From assembly GCF_000400465.1 (NCBI RefSeq), contig NW_008806283.1, forward strand, positions 186,001-250,000: DNA of 64,000 nucleotides, written 5' to 3'. This stretch comes from Wallemia ichthyophaga EXF-994 (Eukaryota; Basidiomycota; Wallemiomycetes; Wallemiales; Wallemiaceae). The position numbers were made by a program, and so were the translations under genes. The notes under the pieces are model-generated. The model saw only the letters and a list, made by a program, of their open reading frames with translations, had not been told where the DNA came from and made no database searches. Shown piece by piece: positions 58,633-64,000 of the stretch (within the stretch, counting starts at the first letter, position 1; each line of letters opens with the position of its first letter).

Positions 58633-61060
58633 ATGTCTTCTCAAGAGACTTCATCGCTGCTTGCGTGGATAAACAGCTACGAGGATGTGCTGGATGGGAA
58701 TTCTGTGACTGAGATAACACAACTATCCGATGGACTTGTTCTTTCTAGGATTCTCAACAAAGTGTTAGTGGTGATGTCACAGCGTGTGTCCTCTAACGAG
58801 AAATGCAGTGACCCAGAAGCATTCCCTGCGCCGCAGAAGAAGGAAACAGACAGCACGTTCACTACAAAATTACAATCACTCACTCGCTTACAAGCCAGCT
58901 TGACTTGTCTTCTCCCAAACCTCCCACCGCTCAACCTAAGTGTAATTGCTTCAACTGCGGCTGAGAATGAGGTTGTCCAGCTCGTGAAGCATGCTCTCAT
59001 TGCCGCCGTTAAAGGCGCTGGTGGACCTTCTGTAGTTCAAGGCATAGGTCAGCTCGGTGAGGATGTCGGTGCGGGGCTGATGCTTGCAATCACCCCAGTC
59101 ATGACTAGACTCGATGAGCCTACTGTCGACAATTCGGACTATTACGCACTTCTCTCCACCCACACCGCACTGACCCACGATAAGAAGTCGATCGAGACTG
59201 CGTACAAGCAACTGCTAGACGATATGCGTTCTTTGCGAGCAGAGCATGACGATACCATCGCTGAGCTTGCTGGACTGCGCGATGAAGCTGTGGATCACCA
59301 ACCGTCTCCGATCTCAAGCCGCGCTGAAGAGTCCCTTCGCAATGAGCTGGTCAGAGTCAAAGACGAGCTGCAGAGGTCGGAAGACTCCCTCGCTGAGTCT
59401 GAGGCGACTAGCGAGCGTCACACTTTGACTATCAGAGATCTGCATAGAAAGATGGACGATCTCTCAGCGAAAGCTGCCGAGACATCTACACTGCGTGACC
59501 AGCTGGAAGAGAACAAACACGCAGCGGCGCAATTGCAGAAAACGGAAAATGTCATCGAAAAGTACAAACAGAAGCTGGAGGAGTCGGCCAGCCTCCGTAG
59601 ACAGTTCAAATCGCTCGAGGACCAGAACGCCAGACTTGTGGATGTCAACGCGTCGCTCGAAGCCAACGCTAAGCAACTCAACGCGACAAAAAGCCTCGCT
59701 GATAACTACAAGACCCAGTTTGTCGATCTCGAGAATAGACATGCGCAGCGCATGAAAGAACATCAACATCTGTCACATGAGCTCACGCAATTGAGATTAT
59801 CGCACAGCGCTCTCGAGGAGGAGAAATTGAGGGCGTCGGAGCATGTCTATCTGCTAGAAGAGAAGTTGAAGGAAATGGAGGTGGATAAAACACACGCTGA
59901 TACACACGAAATACTATCCAAACAGACTCAACATTCTCATGAAAAGAATAGCGATGACTTGGAGCTGGAGTTGAGCGACAATTCGACAACAGATCTCAAA
60001 CTCCAAGTAAGAAGGCTGGTTAAGGAGTTGGAGTCGGTGAGGAGCGACAAAGGGACCGACCCTGATAGGGCTCTTGTGCTCGAGAATGTACTTGCAGATA
60101 CCCAGAAGATGAAGGAGCGCTACGAGGCTGACTGGATGAGCGAACTCACTGAGAAGCTTGATCTGCAGAGAAAAATGGACGAAATCAGGAGGGGTATGGA
60201 TGAAGGGTCGGGTGATGGGTGAGTGTGCGCACCACCGCAGTGCAGTCTAACACTCCAAATAGCCCTGAAGTCGTCACAGCACTGCGACAACGCTTGAACG
60301 AGTCGACGGATCAACTCGACAGGATTAAGAGTAGCTTCGCGGAGCTGCAATCAGTGCATAATGGAGTTACTGAGGAGCTGACTCGAGCTAAATCTGATAG
60401 TGAGCCAAGTGGACCTAACGCGTGTCTCGCTTACCAACCCCGCAGTGACACTCGTTTCCAAGGACCAGATAGACATACTAAACTCGCTGAGGCAGAGTGT
60501 AGATGAAGACAAGCTAGAGATGGGCAAAGAGAACGACAGTCTGAAAGAGACAGTGAGGCGGATGGAGCAGCACGAGAAGGAGACGCTCGAGAAGATGAAT
60601 AGGATGTTGATGGAGAGGGTAGATGAAGGTTCATTAGGGTGAGTGTGACCAGCTACACACGCAAAAAAGCGCTCCTAACCACTAACACCAAGTGCACACA
60701 ACCGCGGCATGACCGAGAGCGACAAGGACTACATGTCGTCGCTGATGGGCGATCTGCACAAACCTCACAGCAGAGAGACGGAGTTGAGCGAGCGGGTTAA
60801 CAAAGCAGAGTCGCAAGTCCACGCACTCACTCTCGCCATGGACGACATGAAGAAGAGACACCTCAAACGTCGCCAAGAAATGTTCCTGAACCACAGCAAA
60901 GTGGCGAGCATGATGGACGACGAACCCGCGAGCGACAGACCACCACAAAAGCACTCGTGGTTGGGTATGCAGAGAGCGAATGTGAGTTTTGAATTTGTAC
61001 AAGAAAACTCAAAATGACTAATGCTGTGCAATCCAGCTCGATGGTTCTCTCTCACCGTAA
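58633..61060 (+). CDS. Hook family dynein-endosome adaptor
   Basis: Coiled-coil adaptor linking early endosomes to dynein (HookA in Aspergillus). Exons 58633-60218, 60263-60399, 60446-60638, 60693-60981 and 61037-61060; introns 44, 46, 54 and 55 nt; 742 aa. The N-terminal Hook domain at about 1-150 (LLAWINSYEDVLDG, ITQLSDGLVLSRILN) contacts dynein light intermediate chain. Almost all of the rest is heptad-rich coiled coil, and the C-terminal cargo-binding part comes from the small 3' exons. The last exon (7 codons) is short and less certain. Confidence 0.85.
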
Positions 61061-61391
61061 TAACATTATCACTATATCGTTACAATACCACCTGCATAAA
61101 TTTGTGTAGTATCATTAAATTGTCTCATATACCTGAATGTCTGGGTCTGTCGAGTGTTTGGGGTGTTTGAGGTGTTGGAAATTGTGAAAATCTTCATCCT
61201 TCACGCTTCATATTCGTAAGAAGTCTGTACAGCTTTGCAGTGCCCAGCTAGCAGCACTTTCAGGAGATTTGGACGTGTTGTAAGAGCTTAAAAGCGGTTT
61301 AATGCTCAACAGTAGCAAGTATCAACTCCATACAGACTACATACACACCACACAACTGAAATACTCAATCGCAATCAACGCAACCATCGCA
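61061..61391. other. Intergenic region downstream of Hook
   Basis: About 330 bp with no gene recognised. Confidence 0.4.
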
Positions 61392-61812
61392 ATGCTCGTA
61401 CTCGTCGTCACTGCATACTTCGCAGAAGCAGCCCCACTGTCGATATTGTCGACCAACCGTCAGATGGAGTAGCGCGGCTATCACGGTATGAGGAATGTGA
61501 GTGGTGTCCTGGCTAACGATGCACGCAATTTTGACAAGAGTGACGGAAAGAAGGATGGCTACGTTGATCACAACAAGCTTCATCGGTAAGGGTAGGAAGG
61601 ATGATGTTGATGATGGGGCGGATGGCGGCAACAAAGCGAGGCCTGTGCCACAGAAGCAGCAGACCGATAGCAAGAAGGGCGGCAACGACGACGCCAAAAT
61701 GAGAAAAAACTGTATGTGAATGTCTTAGTTTGCGATGAGCGCTGCTAACATTTCACGCAGCGAAGCACGATAACAAGGACTACAAAACTCAAGGCAGCAA
61801 GAAGCGCGACTG
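61392..61812 (+). CDS. Doubtful small secreted-protein-like gene
   Basis: Not recognised. ATG 61392 opens a short hydrophobic leader (MLVLVVTAYFAEAAP) that meets TAG after 26 codons, yet the same frame continues open past it (GYHGMRNVSGVLANDA, FDKSDGKKDGYVDHNK). A Lys/Asp/Gly-rich frame at 61580-61710 ends at a very good intron (GTATGT, GCTAAC, CGCAG; 61712-61760), which leads to KHDNKDYKTQGSKKRD and TGA at 61810-61812. A second intron-like GTGAGT...GGCTAAC sequence starts at 61498. I could not find a splice combination that joins all parts, so it may be a pseudogene, a noncoding transcript or a gene with unusual splicing. Confidence 0.3.
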
Positions 61813-61920
61813 ATGTGAAGACTTTGACAGTCACTGCTCGCCAGTCACATCCTCAGCCACTCAAATCAAATATGCTCGCTCACATCCACACGATACATAG
61901 ACAATTAAACTTGATAATCA

Positions 61921-63238
61921 TCACTTATTCTCAATACATGTTTTCATAGCGTCGATAATGAGCTTCTTGGTGGGCAGTTCTGTCTTAGTGTGTGCGAAAG
62001 CGAGGAGGGGCAATTTTCTCAGGAATCTACCACTGACGTCCTTCTTCTTGCAGAGAACAGCGATAGTGTTGAGAGAAGTGTTGTCGTCGATGAGGAGGTT
62101 TTTCTCAAACAACTCAGCCAGACAACTGCCCAAGATGACTTCTATAGCTTTAGTGGAGGGGTTGCCGATATACTGCTGAATGTCAGCTCTATCAACAAAA
62201 GCGTCATCAATAGCAGCTGTGATGTTAGAGGTAGCTATGATGAGAACGTTTTTCCTTTGTTTAAGTTTGTCTATCTGGGTGAGCAGGGCGTTGACGACTC
62301 TGATAGCGTCACTAGGTTCGTTACCGTTGACCGCAGCTTGGCGGGCGCCCGTAAGCGACTCGACTTCATCGATGAGCAGGGTGACAAAGACAGCGTCGTC
62401 GTCGCACAGCCTGTTGATCATCTCGAACAGCGCGTGCACGAGTTTTCCCGACTCGGAGAACCACTTGGAGAAGAGGGAGTGGGCGTTGATCTCGACGAGT
62501 CGACCTGATACATAGAGCGTGTTGAGACGTATGCTCAGTTTATGCGCAAGGGCCTGCGCCAGACTCGTCTTGCCCGTACCAGGTGGACCGTGTAGCAGAA
62601 CTATCCGGTTCCACGCAATAACTCGCGGATCAATATCGTGTGCTGAGAAACGTAGCGTTGTGTTGATGTATTGCAGCAGATTGTGCTTGATCGCCTCGTC
62701 ATACACCAGCGTATCCCACAGCCCGTCTGTCGCAGTACTGGGCAAGTCAAGGACGGAAGCTGCTTTCTCGGTGGAGAGTTGGTCGTTGTCGTGCTCATGC
62801 TCATCGTCCTCGGTTAAGTGGTGCAGATCGAGTGCGGTATCGCTATAGAGCTGGTATGCGTGTGCTTGGAAGTGAGTGTGTGGGTTTGTGTGGGTGAGTG
62901 TGTGTGTATCGTCTGTGAACCTCACCAACTCAATCTGGGTGCGTAATTCGTTGTTTAAATGTTGCAATAAGTGGGTGGATAACTGGCTGGTATTTCCGCC
63001 GCTACTTGTATCAGTGAATTTGTGTACGCTCGGTATTTCCACAGCCACTTGAAACATTCCTAACCCGCGACAAACCGCATCAGCCGCCTCGGTGAAGTCT
63101 ACGTCAGCTTCTGGCGTAAGCTGCACCTCGACTGGAGTGAATATGGGAGTGAGTGTGCTATTAGACATTCTAAACAAACTCACCGTGGCACAAGTCCATG
63201 TTGGTAGTCGTCTTGGCACTCGAATTGGATGGTGACAT
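61921..63238 (-). CDS. PCH2: PCH2/TRIP13 AAA+ ATPase
   Basis: Remodels HORMA-domain proteins in meiotic and spindle checkpoints. Exons 63184-63238 and 61921-63131 (52-nt intron) give 421 aa. Splicing restores DLCHVEVQLTPEADVDF, the N-terminal substrate-binding start. Walker A GPPGTGKTSLAQALAHK, Walker B LLIDEVESL, the sensor IATSNIT and DRADIQQYIGNP are present. A His/Thr-rich insert (DDTHTLTHTNPHTHF) is lineage-specific. An ATG at 63219, in another frame, was rejected. Confidence 0.93.
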
Positions 63239-63602
63239 CTTCTTCACAACCAGTGTAGGCAAATGTAGGCGAATGTCGGATGTTATAGACACTTATTTGA
63301 CATGTATTTGCGCGGGATTGTTTACAGGCCAAGCATTCTCACCACTGTGATGAAAATATAGTCACATAAACACATATTATCACATATTATCAAATATAGA
63401 CAGCTGAAAATTGGTATCAAACATCGAGTATAACGAGTAGTGTAGGTGGGCGAGTAATTATTTATCATCTTATTGATTTTTATTTAAGAATGTTAAAATA
63501 GATCAAACGTCATCACATCTGAAGGAGGGCTGGGTTATTCATACGTTGTTGAATCAGCGAATATCGCAGCACTCATCTCGAAACACTCAAAAAGTAGAAA
63601 AA
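63239..63602. other. Divergent region PCH2 / GH16
   Basis: 364 bp with AT-rich sequence and a repeated CACATATTATCA near 63370; no gene recognised. Confidence 0.4.
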
Positions 63603-64000
63603 ATGACACTTAACCTACAAAATACATATCAAGGAGCTAGCTTCTTTGATAATTGGGTTTACAACTACTCAGCTATCGATAATACAACACAAGGGAATGT
63701 ACACTACCTCGACAAACCAAACGCAGAGAAGCAAAACTTGACCTATGTTAATGACGCAGGTAATGCTATTATGCGCGTCGACAACTTCACAGATGGCAGT
63801 GACGATCCCTCCTTCGGACGTAATAGCGTGAAGCTGGTCAGTAAAGATGCATTCGATATTGGAAGCATGGTGGTTATGGATGCATCACACCTCCCATACG
63901 GTGAAAGCGTGTGAGTGGGAGTTTTTATAGGAAATGTTTCAGTTTGCTAAAATGAGAAAAACAGCTGGGGAGCATTCTGGACACTAAACAATCTCTCAAA
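63603..64000 (+). CDS. GH16 endo-beta-1,3(4)-glucanase-like protein, partial
   Basis: Laminarinase-type glycoside hydrolase family 16; only the N-terminus is in the window. Exon 1 is 63603-63910, the intron 63911-63964 (54 nt), and exon 2 runs off the right end. Visible family blocks are YQGASFFDNWVYNY, IDNTTQGNVHYLDK, TYVNDAGNAIMRVDN and, across the splice, PYGESVWGAFWT. The catalytic ExDxxE motif lies beyond the edge. No signal peptide is encoded at this ATG, which is unusual for the family. Confidence 0.85.

Noticed and set aside
61365-61697. 110-codon minus-strand frame with Cys-rich end
   Set aside because: No recognised domain and no independent support; overlaps the plus-strand intron signals at 61712-61760 and could be chance.

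Overview
This window looks like nuclear DNA of a small-genome basidiomycete fungus. The evidence is spliceosomal introns of mostly 44-60 nt with GTRNGT donors and CTAAC/CTGAC branch sites, eukaryotic housekeeping genes throughout, fungal marker proteins (Itr1, Bem1, Pap1-type bZIP, Psr-type phosphatase, Rds1, AA9 and GH16 enzymes), and about one gene per 1.6 kb. The gene style resembles Wallemia, but the genus is an inference; I could not compare with any database. No rRNA or tRNA genes, CRISPR array or intact transposon was seen. Exon boundaries were worked out by hand from splice signals, reading-frame phase and family knowledge.

Layout. 1-6.8 kb: CENP-L-like kinetochore protein (runs off the left edge), secreted exo-beta-1,3-glucanase, LST8, and an Rds1-type ferritin-like secreted protein (copy A). 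6.8-15.2 kb: PSP1-domain protein, UTP12/DIP2, PET100, a TBC RabGAP and a Psr-type phosphatase. 15.5-16.7 kb: a second, nearly identical Rds1 gene in inverted orientation (copy B). 17.3-20.3 kb: GET3 and SRP68. 20.3-22.2 kb: a gene-poor stretch holding a decayed gene. 22.2-30.3 kb: Pap1-like bZIP, HEM2, STYX-like phosphatase, ZNG1/CobW GTPase, MSH1 and OST5. 30.3-39.9 kb: GID1/RanBPM, myo-inositol transporter, BEM1, phosphopantothenate-cysteine ligase, an unknown membrane protein and an omega-like GST. 39.9-41.3 kb: a second decayed copy of the same unknown gene. 41.3-51.9 kb: eIF5, RRP17, F-box/kelch protein, HID1, TMA7, AA9 LPMO, SF3B2/CUS1 and uL14. 52.4-64 kb: striatin, eS7, BiP/KAR2, Hook, a doubtful small ORF, PCH2/TRIP13 and the start of a GH16 enzyme.

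Several genes share cell biology: ER targeting and folding (SRP68, GET3, OST5, BiP), ribosome biogenesis and translation (DIP2, RRP17, uL14, eS7, eIF5, TMA7), polarity and trafficking (BEM1, striatin, Hook, HID1, TBC GAP), and wall or plant polysaccharide turnover (GH5, GH16, AA9). They are not arranged as a pathway cluster.

The most notable features are: (i) six head-to-head gene pairs whose start codons lie only 18-49 bp apart, four of them with a similar TGGT-containing motif; (ii) an OST5 stop codon directly abutting the MSH1 start codon in the same frame; (iii) the inverted, almost identical Rds1 pair flanking about 9 kb; and (iv) two colinear relics of an unidentified protein-coding gene in the two largest gene-poor gaps.
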